The position numbers were made by a program, and so were the translations under genes. This document shows positions 1-5,341 of a stretch of DNA of 6,373 nt, piece by piece. The notes beneath the pieces are model-generated. The model was not told where the DNA came from. It ran no database searches and was given only the letters and a program-made list of their open reading frames with translations. This stretch comes from Chloroflexota bacterium (GTDB lineage Bacteria > Chloroflexota > Anaerolineae > Fen-1058). Where the stretch lies: the NCBI GenBank assembly GCA_016219235.1, contig JACRBO010000411.1, positions 1 through 6,373 on the forward strand. The letters are read 5' to 3'. Position 1 is the first letter of the stretch. Each line of letters begins with the position of its first letter.

Positions 1-70
1 CTAACACGGTGTAGTGCGAGGTTTCCATTTTGCCGCTTTGGTCAACATCGATTCTGAGGGAATGTGTCAT
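1..70 (-). CDS. 5' fragment of an unknown protein, cut by the window edge
   Basis: An ATG at 70-68 opens a frame that stays open to the left edge, giving 23 residues that begin MTHSLRIDVDQSGK and continue to TVL. It lies 48 nt after the nucleoside kinase stop on the same strand, so it may be the next gene of the same transcript. No good Shine-Dalgarno sequence precedes the ATG. The opening IDVDQSGK resembles the first strand of a small RNase H-like or ribonucleoprotein-like fold with an early Asp, but 23 residues are too few to name a family. Whether this is a real gene depends on sequence outside the window. Confidence 0.5.
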   Translation of the reverse strand, partial: MTHSLRIDVDQSGKMETSHYTVL

Positions 71-118
71 CGGTGATTGCTTATGCCAGTTGGTCAGGAT
101 GTCAGGCGCAGTATCAGG

Positions 119-1825
119 TCAGACCGTAACCCATAATTTGAAGTCGGCCAGGCTTCCAAAACCAATAAACTCCCGCAGGATGCTGTTATCGGGGATGAAC
201 TCGATCGGCGCAGGCAGGAACCAATCGAGAAACGCCAGCAGCCGCTCGGCCTCCAGATATTCCGCCGTCCCCGGTCGAATCTGGCGCAGCAGCGGCTCGA
301 CCATCGACTTTAACGCCGCGTGTTCAAACACCAGGGACGAATTGAACATTACATCCGCGTTCTCCTGATACGGGAAGATGTTGCGGCTTTCACCTGCGCG
401 CACTTTCTCCCAGCGGCTAATGGTGTCGCGCGCCGCATAGCCGCGTTCGCGGGCATCGCGCGCGATACGGCGCACCAGGCGCGTGTCTGTGGTGGCGATG
501 CGATTGTGCGAATCGATGTTGAGCTGGGTCAGGGCGGACACGTACACGCGATACACCCGCTCCGGCGGCACGTCCGGCAGCAGGTCGGGGTTCAGCGCGT
601 GAATGCCCTCGGCAATGACGATGTGATCGCGCGAGATCTGGACTGTTTGCCCGGTGACGCGCGTGCCCGATTTGAAGTCGTAATGCGGCATCGTCACCGC
701 CCGGCCCTCGGTCAACTCCAGCAGGTGTCGATTGAACAGCGCGTGATCGACCGCTTCAAACGCTTCAAAATCGTAGTCGCCGTGCGCGTCGCGGGGGGTC
801 AAATGCCGATCGACAAAATAGTTGTCCATCTCGATCGCCATCGGGCGCAGGCCGTAAGCCAGCAACTGCACGGACAGGCGCTTGGAGAATGTCGTCTTGC
901 CCGACGACGACGGCCCCGCAATCAACACCAACCGGATGCTGTCGCGTTTGTCAGCGATCTGGCGCGCGATCTCGGCGATGCGGCGCTCGTGCAGCGCTTC
1001 GGCCACCAGCATCACTTCGCGGATGCGCTTCGATTCGATCGCCTGATTGAGTGAACCGACGTCCTCCACTTCCATCGCGCGCATGTATTCATTGTGGCGC
1101 GAGAAGACCACGGCGAGCCGCGACGACCGATCGGCTTTCTCCAGCTGATTGGGATTCGATCGCCGCGGAAATTGCAGAATAAAACCCGTCGCCAGCGGCG
1201 TCAGCGCAAAGGTCTTCAAATAGCCCGTCGAGGGCAGCATGTAGCCGTAAAAATAATCGGTCAGGCCGCGCAGCGTGTAGACCGTGAGATAGTCTTTGGT
1301 GCGATATTTCAGCAGGCGCAGCTTGTCAACGTACCCCTGCCGGGTGAAGATGGCCTCGGCTTCGGCCAGCGGCAGGCGGGCCTTCATGATCGGCTCGTCG
1401 GCGTTGACGATCTCGCGCATGCGATTCTGCAGCGCCATCAGTTCGTCCAACGTCAGCGGTTCGCGGCCGTGCACCTGGCAGTAGAAGCCGCCAAAGGGCA
1501 GCGAATGATCGATATAGATCGTCGCATTCGGAAACAATTCGTGCGCAGCGACAACGAGCACGAAGACCAACGACCGCCGATAGATCCGCATGCCGTCGCG
1601 GTGCGACACATCCAGCGGCGTCACAGTACAGTCGGCGTGGATGGGCTGGAACAGTTCGCTGAGCTTGCCGTTGACCAGTGCGCCCACGATCGACCACCAG
1701 CGCGTGGGATACGCGCAGCGAATATACTCCGAGAGCAGCGTGCCGACGGGCGCTTCAAACGCGCCCGTGCCATTGCTGAAACGAACTTGCGCCGTTTCGC
1801 GCGGCGCAACCGATTTAGCGATCAT
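119..1825 (-). CDS. Nucleoside (uridine-type) kinase with N-terminal TGS/ThrRS-like domains
   Basis: The product is 568 aa from the ATG at 1825; an in-frame TTG two codons upstream (1831) would give 570 aa. No clear Shine-Dalgarno sequence separates them, so the ATG is preferred. In 570-aa numbering, residues ~15-80 look like a TGS ubiquitin-like domain. Residues ~100-240 resemble the threonyl-tRNA synthetase second additional domain (YIDHSLPFGGFY at 106-117). From ~300 there is a P-loop kinase of the uridine kinase/phosphoribulokinase type: Walker A GPSSSGKTT at 306-314, the substrate-side DNYFVD at 336-341, HYDFKSG at 383-389, EGIHALNP at 408-415 and the Arg-rich lid TRLVRRIARDARERG at 450-464. 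About 550-570 aa is the usual length for this fused family, which is annotated as nucleoside kinase in many Firmicutes, Thermotogae and Chloroflexota. By homology it transfers phosphate from a nucleoside triphosphate to a nucleoside such as uridine, in the cytoplasm; the true substrate and the role of the synthetase-like half are not visible here. It follows the protease gene by about 100 nt and may be cotranscribed. Confidence 0.9.
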   Translation of the reverse strand: MIAKSVAPRETAQVRFSNGTGAFEAPVGTLLSEYIRCAYPTRWWSIVGALVNGKLSELFQPIHADCTVTPLDVSHRDGMRIYRRSLVFVLVVAAHELFPNATIYIDHSLPFGGFYCQVHGREPLTLDELMALQNRMREIVNADEPIMKARLPLAEAEAIFTRQGYVDKLRLLKYRTKDYLTVYTLRGLTDYFYGYMLPSTGYLKTFALTPLATGFILQFPRRSNPNQLEKADRSSRLAVVFSRHNEYMRAMEVEDVGSLNQAIESKRIREVMLVAEALHERRIAEIARQIADKRDSIRLVLIAGPSSSGKTTFSKRLSVQLLAYGLRPMAIEMDNYFVDRHLTPRDAHGDYDFEAFEAVDHALFNRHLLELTEGRAVTMPHYDFKSGTRVTGQTVQISRDHIVIAEGIHALNPDLLPDVPPERVYRVYVSALTQLNIDSHNRIATTDTRLVRRIARDARERGYAARDTISRWEKVRAGESRNIFPYQENADVMFNSSLVFEHAALKSMVEPLLRQIRPGTAEYLEAERLLAFLDWFLPAPIEFIPDNSILREFIGFGSLADFKLWVTV

Positions 1826-1831
1826 GATCAA

Positions 1832-1923
1832 GGCTCAATTCTTAAGGCACAATGCATACTGCATAGTTCGAATACGAAGCTCGCAATGATTGAAACATAC
1901 CTTACGAAGAAATCATCCGACTA
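1832..1923. other. Gap between protease and kinase genes; no clear site
   Basis: This is the only sizeable gap inside the presumed operon, about 92 bp and more AT-rich than its surroundings. The protease gene ends at its upstream edge with tandem stops TAA TAG. It contains a short palindrome, ATGCA-TAC-TGCAT at 1852-1864, and a TTCGAA site. I see no convincing minus-strand -35/-10 pair and no GC-rich stem followed by a T-run. A weak internal promoter or an operator cannot be excluded. Confidence 0.4.
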
Positions 1924-2307
1924 TTATGGCTCAAAATACAATTGGCCTTTACTCAGGTCGATGACGGCGCGCGTTTGGGTGAGGAAATCCATGCCCAGAA
2001 TGCCATTGATGGCAAAGCCGTAGTCGAGGCCGCCCACTTCGATTTCAAATCCGCGCAATTGTTGTTCATCGACTTGCAAATGATCAACGTGTCGTGTAAA
2101 GACGGCCTCAGTGCCACCAACGCCTTGAATGAGTTTCAGGACATCGGTCGGTTCAGGTACCAGGTCAATGTGTACAACTTGATCGGCTGCCAGGATCGTG
2201 CTGGCCGAGCCGGTATCAACCAGAATGTCGGAGATGTGAAGCCGGCGACCTTGATAGGCGACTGTCACAGATACGAAAGGGAGATCATCCTTCAGCAATA
2301 GGTGCAT
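1924..2307 (-). CDS. Retropepsin-like aspartic protease, single-domain
   Basis: The product is 127 aa. The ATG at 2307-2305 is chosen because GGAGG lies just upstream (2312-2316, 4-nt spacing); the open frame continues further upstream but lies inside the preceding gene. The sequence has the hallmark of one retropepsin half-molecule: a hydrophobic strand, then the catalytic DTGS at residues 31-34 (ILVDTGSASTIL), and a second hydrophobic-Gly element, NGILGMDFL, at 101-109. Such proteins normally act as homodimers, each subunit giving one catalytic Asp. No signal peptide or membrane segment is evident, so it is probably cytoplasmic. It overlaps the upstream 92-aa gene by 23 nt, which suggests translational coupling. 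The fold assignment is firm; protease activity and targets are inferred, since the catalytic motif is intact but no substrate is known. The gene ends with tandem stops TAA TAG. Confidence 0.85.
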   Translation of the reverse strand: MHLLLKDDLPFVSVTVAYQGRRLHISDILVDTGSASTILAADQVVHIDLVPEPTDVLKLIQGVGGTEAVFTRHVDHLQVDEQQLRGFEIEVGGLDYGFAINGILGMDFLTQTRAVIDLSKGQLYFEP

Positions 2308-2563
2308 GACCCCTCCGCACGCCGATCCACCGTTGCTCGATGATCTCCAGCGTTTCCCGCTGAGTGTGCGCAAAATAAAACTCGCGCGCAGGATACAGCT
2401 GATGCAATCGTCGATAACTCTGCATAGCCGCAGAGCCATCCGTGCATACATCGATCACTGCAACCTGATCGAGCGTCCGCCGTTCGTGATCGGTATGAGC
2501 CTCAAGCGCTTCAATGACCAGCCACTGATTTGGATACACGGCGCGGACTTCAGGCCATTGCAT
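2285..2563 (-). CDS. Conserved-type 92-aa protein paired with the aspartic protease
   Basis: The 92-aa product starts at the ATG at 2563-2561, which has a near-ideal Shine-Dalgarno sequence, AAGGAGG, six nt upstream. The protein is soluble and rich in aromatic and charged residues. Visible segments are YPNQWLVIEALEAHT (residues 10-24), VAVIDVCTDGSAAMQSYRRL (34-53) and AREFYFAHTQRETLEI (59-74). I know no biochemical function for it. From memory, similar short proteins often sit directly beside small retropepsin-like genes in cyanobacteria and Chloroflexota, which would suggest a partner, regulator or substrate of the protease. That association needs a database check. Its 3' end overlaps the protease gene by 23 nt, and its Shine-Dalgarno sequence overlaps the stop codon of the chelatase gene, so translation of all three is probably linked. 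Confidence 0.75.
   Translation of the reverse strand: MQWPEVRAVYPNQWLVIEALEAHTDHERRTLDQVAVIDVCTDGSAAMQSYRRLHQLYPAREFYFAHTQRETLEIIEQRWIGVRRGHAPIAEG
2312..2316 (-). promoter_or_regulatory. Shine-Dalgarno of the aspartic protease gene
   Basis: Read on the minus strand this is GGAGG, four nt before the ATG at 2307. It lies inside the 3' end of the 92-aa gene and decides the protease start against longer versions of the open frame, which would extend a further 48 codons into non-protease-like sequence. Confidence 0.75.
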
Positions 2564-2569
2564 GGTGAG

Positions 2570-2576
2570 CCTCCTT
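2570..2576 (-). promoter_or_regulatory. Shine-Dalgarno of the 92-aa gene, overlapping the chelatase stop
   Basis: Read on the minus strand this is AAGGAGG, six nt before the ATG at 2563. Two of its bases belong to the TAA stop (2577-2575) of the VWA chelatase frame. Ribosomes finishing the chelatase, which should be only those that changed frame upstream, would terminate on this site, so frameshifting may influence initiation downstream. Confidence 0.75.
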
Positions 2577-3546
2577 ACTGCACTTTCGGATTGTCCAATT
2601 CGTCGCGCACGGTGCGATAGAGCGACTCGGCTTTGAGTTCCTTCAGCGAATAGCAGGGCGATTCAAGCGCGTCGGCCAGCTTCTGCGCCAGCCCTTGATC
2701 GAAGGCCGGATGCTCCATGTTGATGACAACCATGCGAACTTTCAACTTGCAGATTTCGTCGCAGATCTTGTAAGACTCTTCCTGCGCGGGCAGGCCGCTT
2801 TGCGAGACGTTGCCCGCCCCATCGGTCAGGATGATGGCAAGCGGCGCGACATCGGGATGCAGGCGCATCTCTTGCTGCAAGACGATGTGCGTCAGCGTGA
2901 GACCCGCCGATAACGGCGTCTTGCCGCCCACCGGAATATCGCGCAGCGCCTTCTGCGCCAGATCGACCGAATTGGTTGGCGGCAGCACCAGCCGCGCCTG
3001 ATCTTTCTGGAAGACGATCAGTCCCACACGATCGCGGCGTTGATAGGCATCCGTCAGCAGCGACATGATCGCGCCTTTGGTCGCGGCCATGCGCTCGGCC
3101 ACGGCCATCGACCACGAGGCATCGACGACGAACAAGATCAGGTTGGCCGACTTGCGGACGCGCACCTTCTTCTGGTAGTCGTGGCGTTTGACCCGGAAGG
3201 CGGGGCCGTGCAGTTCTTCCAGCTTGCGTTGGTTTTGAAACGGCGCGGCGGCGCGCAGCGTCGCATCAAAGGCGAGGTCTTTGGGGTTGCCGGGGGACGG
3301 TCGGGCCTGGATGTAGCGCCCGCGTTTGCGATCGGTCTTGCTGGTGCTGCGCCGGCCGGCCGCGCGCCGCGTTAGCTTATCGAGCGGCGTGTCCAGCTTG
3401 CGCACGTCAAACGTCTCGCCGATGGGCGTGTTGTCGCCGCCCTCCCACCAGTAGGCGTCTTGATTGCCGGTCGTTTGTGATTTGGTTTTAGCGTCGCTGT
3501 GCCCGAAGTCGGCGTTATCGTTGACTTCGCCTTCCGGGCTTACCGT
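2575..3546 (-). CDS. chlD: ChlD-like C-terminal half (linker plus VWA domain), expressed by -1 frameshift
   Basis: This frame is open from the A-run (first new codon ACG at 3546-3544) to TAA at 2577-2575, 323 residues. The first ~45 residues are an acidic, Asn/Gly-rich linker. They are followed by GETFDVRKLD, basic sequence and then an integrin-I/VWA domain. The metal-ion-dependent adhesion site is complete: DASWSM (Asp, Ser, Ser at 142, 144 and 146 of this segment), Thr in GGKTPLS (210) and Asp in ILTDG (242). In ChlD/BchD and CobT-like subunits this domain docks the AAA+ ring to the large chelatase subunit. No ATG occurs in this frame before the VWA domain. The only plausible independent start is a GTG at 3405-3403 inside the conserved FDVRKLD motif, without a good Shine-Dalgarno sequence. 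I therefore infer it is made as the tail of a ~689-aa fusion with the preceding ChlI-like frame. A one-base sequencing error in the A-run is the main alternative. Confidence 0.85.
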   Translation of the reverse strand, partial: TVSPEGEVNDNADFGHSDAKTKSQTTGNQDAYWWEGGDNTPIGETFDVRKLDTPLDKLTRRAAGRRSTSKTDRKRGRYIQARPSPGNPKDLAFDATLRAAAPFQNQRKLEELHGPAFRVKRHDYQKKVRVRKSANLILFVVDASWSMAVAERMAATKGAIMSLLTDAYQRRDRVGLIVFQKDQARLVLPPTNSVDLAQKALRDIPVGGKTPLSAGLTLTHIVLQQEMRLHPDVAPLAIILTDGAGNVSQSGLPAQEESYKICDEICKLKVRMVVINMEHPAFDQGLAQKLADALESPCYSLKELKAESLYRTVRDELDNPKVQ

Positions 3547-3567
3547 TTTTTTTTGGTGGCGCCCTCT
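3501..3567 (-). promoter_or_regulatory. Probable programmed -1 frameshift (or transcriptional slippage) signal in chlD
   Basis: In mRNA orientation there are three elements. An SD-like AGAGGG (3567-3562) ends 7 nt before nine A's (3554-3546), read as three AAA Lys codons. The zero frame then ends at CGG TAA (3545-3540). Six nt after the A's a hairpin can form: GCCCG (3539-3535) with CGGGC (3505-3501), AAG with CTT, then GCG with CGC, around a 13-nt loop. A competing perfect 7-bp stem, CGAAGTC with GACTTCG, lies in the same place. An SD-like stimulator, an A-rich slip site and a downstream stem are the same components as in dnaX-type -1 frameshifting. The result would be a short ChlI-like product and a long ChlD-like product. 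Insertion of one extra A by RNA polymerase would give the same outcome. Confidence 0.75.
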
Positions 3568-4643
3568 TCGCCCGACTCGTCCATCTCGGCGTCGTCGCCG
3601 CCGGGGAATTCGCTTTCGGCGCGTTCCAGGCGTTCGCTCAAATCCTGCGCCGAGATCGATCCGTCGTCCTGGAACGGTTGACGCTTCAAACGATGTGGCA
3701 AGGCTAGTTCAGCGGCCAGCAAAATGTCGTCGTGCGTGATGTGCGTGCGGCCATGCAGTGCGGCGTGCGCGCGCGCGCCCTTGAGGATCACGATGTCGGC
3801 GCGATGACCGTCGATGCCCAGGCCGCCCACCATGCCCGCGATGGCAGCCAGATCGTGCTGGCGATATTTCACTTCCGGCAGCAGTTTCCGCGCCCGATCG
3901 ATCTCCTGGCTCAACTGCTGCTCGTGCGGTTCCCACTCTGCGCGGAAGCCCTCCGGATCGCTATCGAATTGCAGGGTGCGTTCGAGAATCGCCATGCGCG
4001 CCATTTGATCGTGAATGCCCTGAATATCGACGGCAAACGCAAACCGATCGAGCAGCTGCGGCCGCAGGTCGCCTTCTTCGGGGTTCATCGTGCCGACGAG
4101 GATGAAGCGCGCCGGATGGCTGAACGAGATGCCTTCGCGCTCGACCACGTTGACGCCCATCGCCGCCGAGTCGAGCAGCAGATCGACCACATGATCGTCG
4201 AGCAAGTTCACTTCATCAACGTAGAGCAGGCCGCGATTGGCCGAAGCCAGCACGCCCGGCTCGAAGCGGCGGATGCCCTTCTGGATGGCCTGCTCAATGT
4301 CGAGCGTGCCCACCACGCGATCTTCCGTCGCGCTGACGGGCAGATCGACGAACTTCGTGCGGCGTTTGCTATGCGGTAATTCCTTGCCGTTGCTGGCCGC
4401 GCGCTCGCGGCATTCGGTACACCAGGTCGCGGGTTGATCGGGATCGCAGCCGAAGCGGCAGTCCTGCACCACTTCGATGTCGGGCAACAGCGCCGCCAGC
4501 GCGCGCGCCGCCGTCGACTTGGCCGTGCCGCGTTCGCCGCGGATCAACACGCCGCCGATCTGCGGATAGATGGCATTCAAAACGAGCGCGCGTTTCATGC
4601 GCTCCTGACCAACGATAGCAGTAAACGGGAAGATATTGGGCAT
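3540..4643 (-). CDS. chlD: Magnesium/cobalt chelatase AAA+ subunit (ChlI-like; N-terminal half of ChlD)
   Basis: The zero-frame product is 367 aa from the ATG at 4643 (MPNIFPFTAIVGQE, which matches where ChlI/BchI proteins usually begin). An upstream GTG at 4679, overlapping the previous stop as GTGA, would add 12 residues; a GAGG lies 14 nt before the ATG. From the ATG, Walker A GERGTAKST is at 36-44 and Walker B LLYVDEVNLL at 139-148. Sensor 1 and the arginine region, GTMNPEEGDLRPQLLDRF, are at 184-201, and the sensor-2 type GHRADI at 279-284. A four-Cys insert, CRFGC followed by CTEC (Cys 62, 66, 75 and 78), resembles the insert of cobaltochelatase-type members and may bind metal. ATP hydrolysis by the hexameric ring drives insertion of Mg2+ or Co2+ into a tetrapyrrole by the large subunit. 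Which metal applies cannot be decided here. The protein ends in an acidic tail and KKKR just after the A-run, and its length suits a stand-alone small subunit. The same ribosomes can also shift frame to add the VWA half. Confidence 0.92.
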   Translation of the reverse strand: MPNIFPFTAIVGQERMKRALVLNAIYPQIGGVLIRGERGTAKSTAARALAALLPDIEVVQDCRFGCDPDQPATWCTECRERAASNGKELPHSKRRTKFVDLPVSATEDRVVGTLDIEQAIQKGIRRFEPGVLASANRGLLYVDEVNLLDDHVVDLLLDSAAMGVNVVEREGISFSHPARFILVGTMNPEEGDLRPQLLDRFAFAVDIQGIHDQMARMAILERTLQFDSDPEGFRAEWEPHEQQLSQEIDRARKLLPEVKYRQHDLAAIAGMVGGLGIDGHRADIVILKGARAHAALHGRTHITHDDILLAAELALPHRLKRQPFQDDGSISAQDLSERLERAESEFPGGDDAEMDESGEEGATKKKR

Positions 4644-4675
4644 GATGCTTTGATAAACCTCTTTTAGCTGGACAA

Positions 4676-4933
4676 TCACACTGCTGGTTGGGCGGTGCGA
4701 TAGGATTTGTTCATGGCGCGCACGATGGGGCGCGGCAAATCGATCACGACGAAGTAGGCCGCCGGGTACAGATAATCTTCGCCGCTTTCGTCGATGATGC
4801 GCAGATCGCCGTCGGCCACTGCGTCCGCATCCGGCACGACGCGGTAGACCTTATGCAGTTCCAGCGAGGCCGGATACTCGGCATTGTTCACGCAAATAAC
4901 AAAGCGGGGTGTTGATGATTTGCGGGTTGTCAT
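4676..4933 (-). CDS. Small conserved-type hypothetical protein, 85 aa
   Basis: The product starts at the ATG at 4933-4931; only a weak GAG precedes it. A basic N-terminus is followed by RFVICVNNAEYPASLELHKV (residues 10-29) and an acidic segment with IDESGEDYLYPAAYFVVIDL (46-65). The pattern of short strands ending in DESGEDYLYPA.YF looks like a small beta-barrel-type protein, and I recall similar uncharacterised 70-90 aa proteins in many bacteria. No signal peptide, membrane segment or catalytic motif is visible. It starts 7 nt after the stop of the 78-aa gene, and its TGA overlaps a possible GTG start of the chelatase frame by four bases, so it is cotranscribed with the chelatase. A functional link to the chelatase is not shown by the sequence. 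Confidence 0.75.
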   Translation of the reverse strand: MTTRKSSTPRFVICVNNAEYPASLELHKVYRVVPDADAVADGDLRIIDESGEDYLYPAAYFVVIDLPRPIVRAMNKSYRTAQPAV

Positions 4934-4940
4934 GTCTGCT

Positions 4941-5177
4941 CTATTTTAGATAGCGCTTACGCTTGAATTCTTTGCGGCCCAGGCCATGTGCTTCATACCA
5001 GTGAATTTCGGCCAATCGGACTTTGCCATTTCGCAAACGGATCATGGCGGTGCCCTTCAGTTTTCGCCAACGGCCGGGTCCATATTGTTTGCGCAACCTC
5101 GCTACATCGCGAATTGTGCTGCCGACGGCGATAGTCTCAATGTCTACAATTTCGCCGATGATTTCAAATGAGGTCAT
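4941..5177 (-). CDS. Small basic conserved-type hypothetical protein, 78 aa
   Basis: The first gene of the presumed operon starts at the ATG at 5177-5175, about 25 nt downstream of a TATAAT box; only a weak GGCGG precedes it. Residues 1-20 (MTSFEIIGEIVDIETIAVGS) are followed by YGPGRWRKLKGTAMIRLRNG (32-51), AEIHWYEAHGLGRKEFK (56-72) and a Lys/Arg-rich end. The arrangement of KYG.GRWRK.KG, then a strand, then AEIHWYEAHG.G is one I associate with a recurrent family of short uncharacterised proteins. The high positive charge would fit nucleic-acid binding, but no known binding motif is present. There is no signal peptide or membrane segment. Confidence 0.75.
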   Translation of the reverse strand: MTSFEIIGEIVDIETIAVGSTIRDVARLRKQYGPGRWRKLKGTAMIRLRNGKVRLAEIHWYEAHGLGRKEFKRKRYLK

Positions 5178-5202
5178 GTATCATCCGCCCGTGTCTCGTC
5201 TG

Positions 5203-5231
5203 ATTATACCGCACTTTAGCCCTGCGTTCAG
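5203..5231 (-). promoter_or_regulatory. Sigma-70-type promoter for the 78-aa/85-aa/chelatase operon
   Basis: On the minus strand there is a perfect -10 box TATAAT (5208-5203). Seventeen nt upstream lies a weak -35 hexamer, CTGAAC (5231-5226), matching TTGACA at the central TGA. Transcription would start near 5196, giving a leader of about 20 nt before the ATG at 5177. It is the only convincing minus-strand promoter I found, so it may drive everything down to the protease and perhaps the kinase. Confidence 0.6.
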
Positions 5232-5271
5232 ACGTTGGGCGCGGTTTCAGGCAGAGGCCGATCGGGCAAAC

Positions 5272-5306
5272 AGACACACCCCAGGCATCAGGCCCGAGGT
5301 GTGTCT
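5272..5306 (-). terminator. Strong hairpin downstream of the SPFH gene; possible terminator
   Basis: AGACACACC (5272-5280) and GGTGTGTCT (5298-5306) form a perfect 9-bp stem with a 17-nt loop; an inner GGC/GCC pairing (5284-5286 with 5292-5294) can shorten the loop. It lies 35 nt after the SPFH stop and before the next promoter, the right place for a terminator. The T-run after the stem on the minus strand is poor (GTTTG), so it could instead be an mRNA-stabilising stem or an operator. Confidence 0.5.
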
Positions 5307-5341
5307 CGTTCAATCAACGGCTTCGCTCTACCGAGCCGACG

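Noticed and set aside
320..1054. Long plus-strand open frame (244 codons) opposite the kinase gene
   Set aside because: It is antisense to a gene with clear kinase motifs; its translation is His/Arg/Ala-rich with no recognisable domain, as expected from the complement of GC-rich codons.
1094..2023. Long plus-strand open frame (309 codons)
   Set aside because: It runs across the kinase start, the intergenic gap and the end of the protease gene, with Arg/Gln-rich shadow-type composition and no motif.
2308..2451. A longer protease start, adding 48 residues
   Set aside because: The extra residues lie entirely inside the 92-aa gene, look like shadow sequence, and the GGAGG at 2312-2316 points to the ATG at 2307.
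3546..3554. Treating the A-run as a simple sequencing error or a decayed pseudogene
   Set aside because: It cannot be excluded without reads, but both halves are intact with all key motifs, the stop comes two codons after the run, and flanking SD-like and hairpin elements fit a programmed event.
3732..4379. Plus-strand open frame of 215 codons opposite the chelatase
   Set aside because: It is antisense to Walker A/B-bearing chelatase sequence; the translation is His/Arg/Ala-rich and resembles no family.
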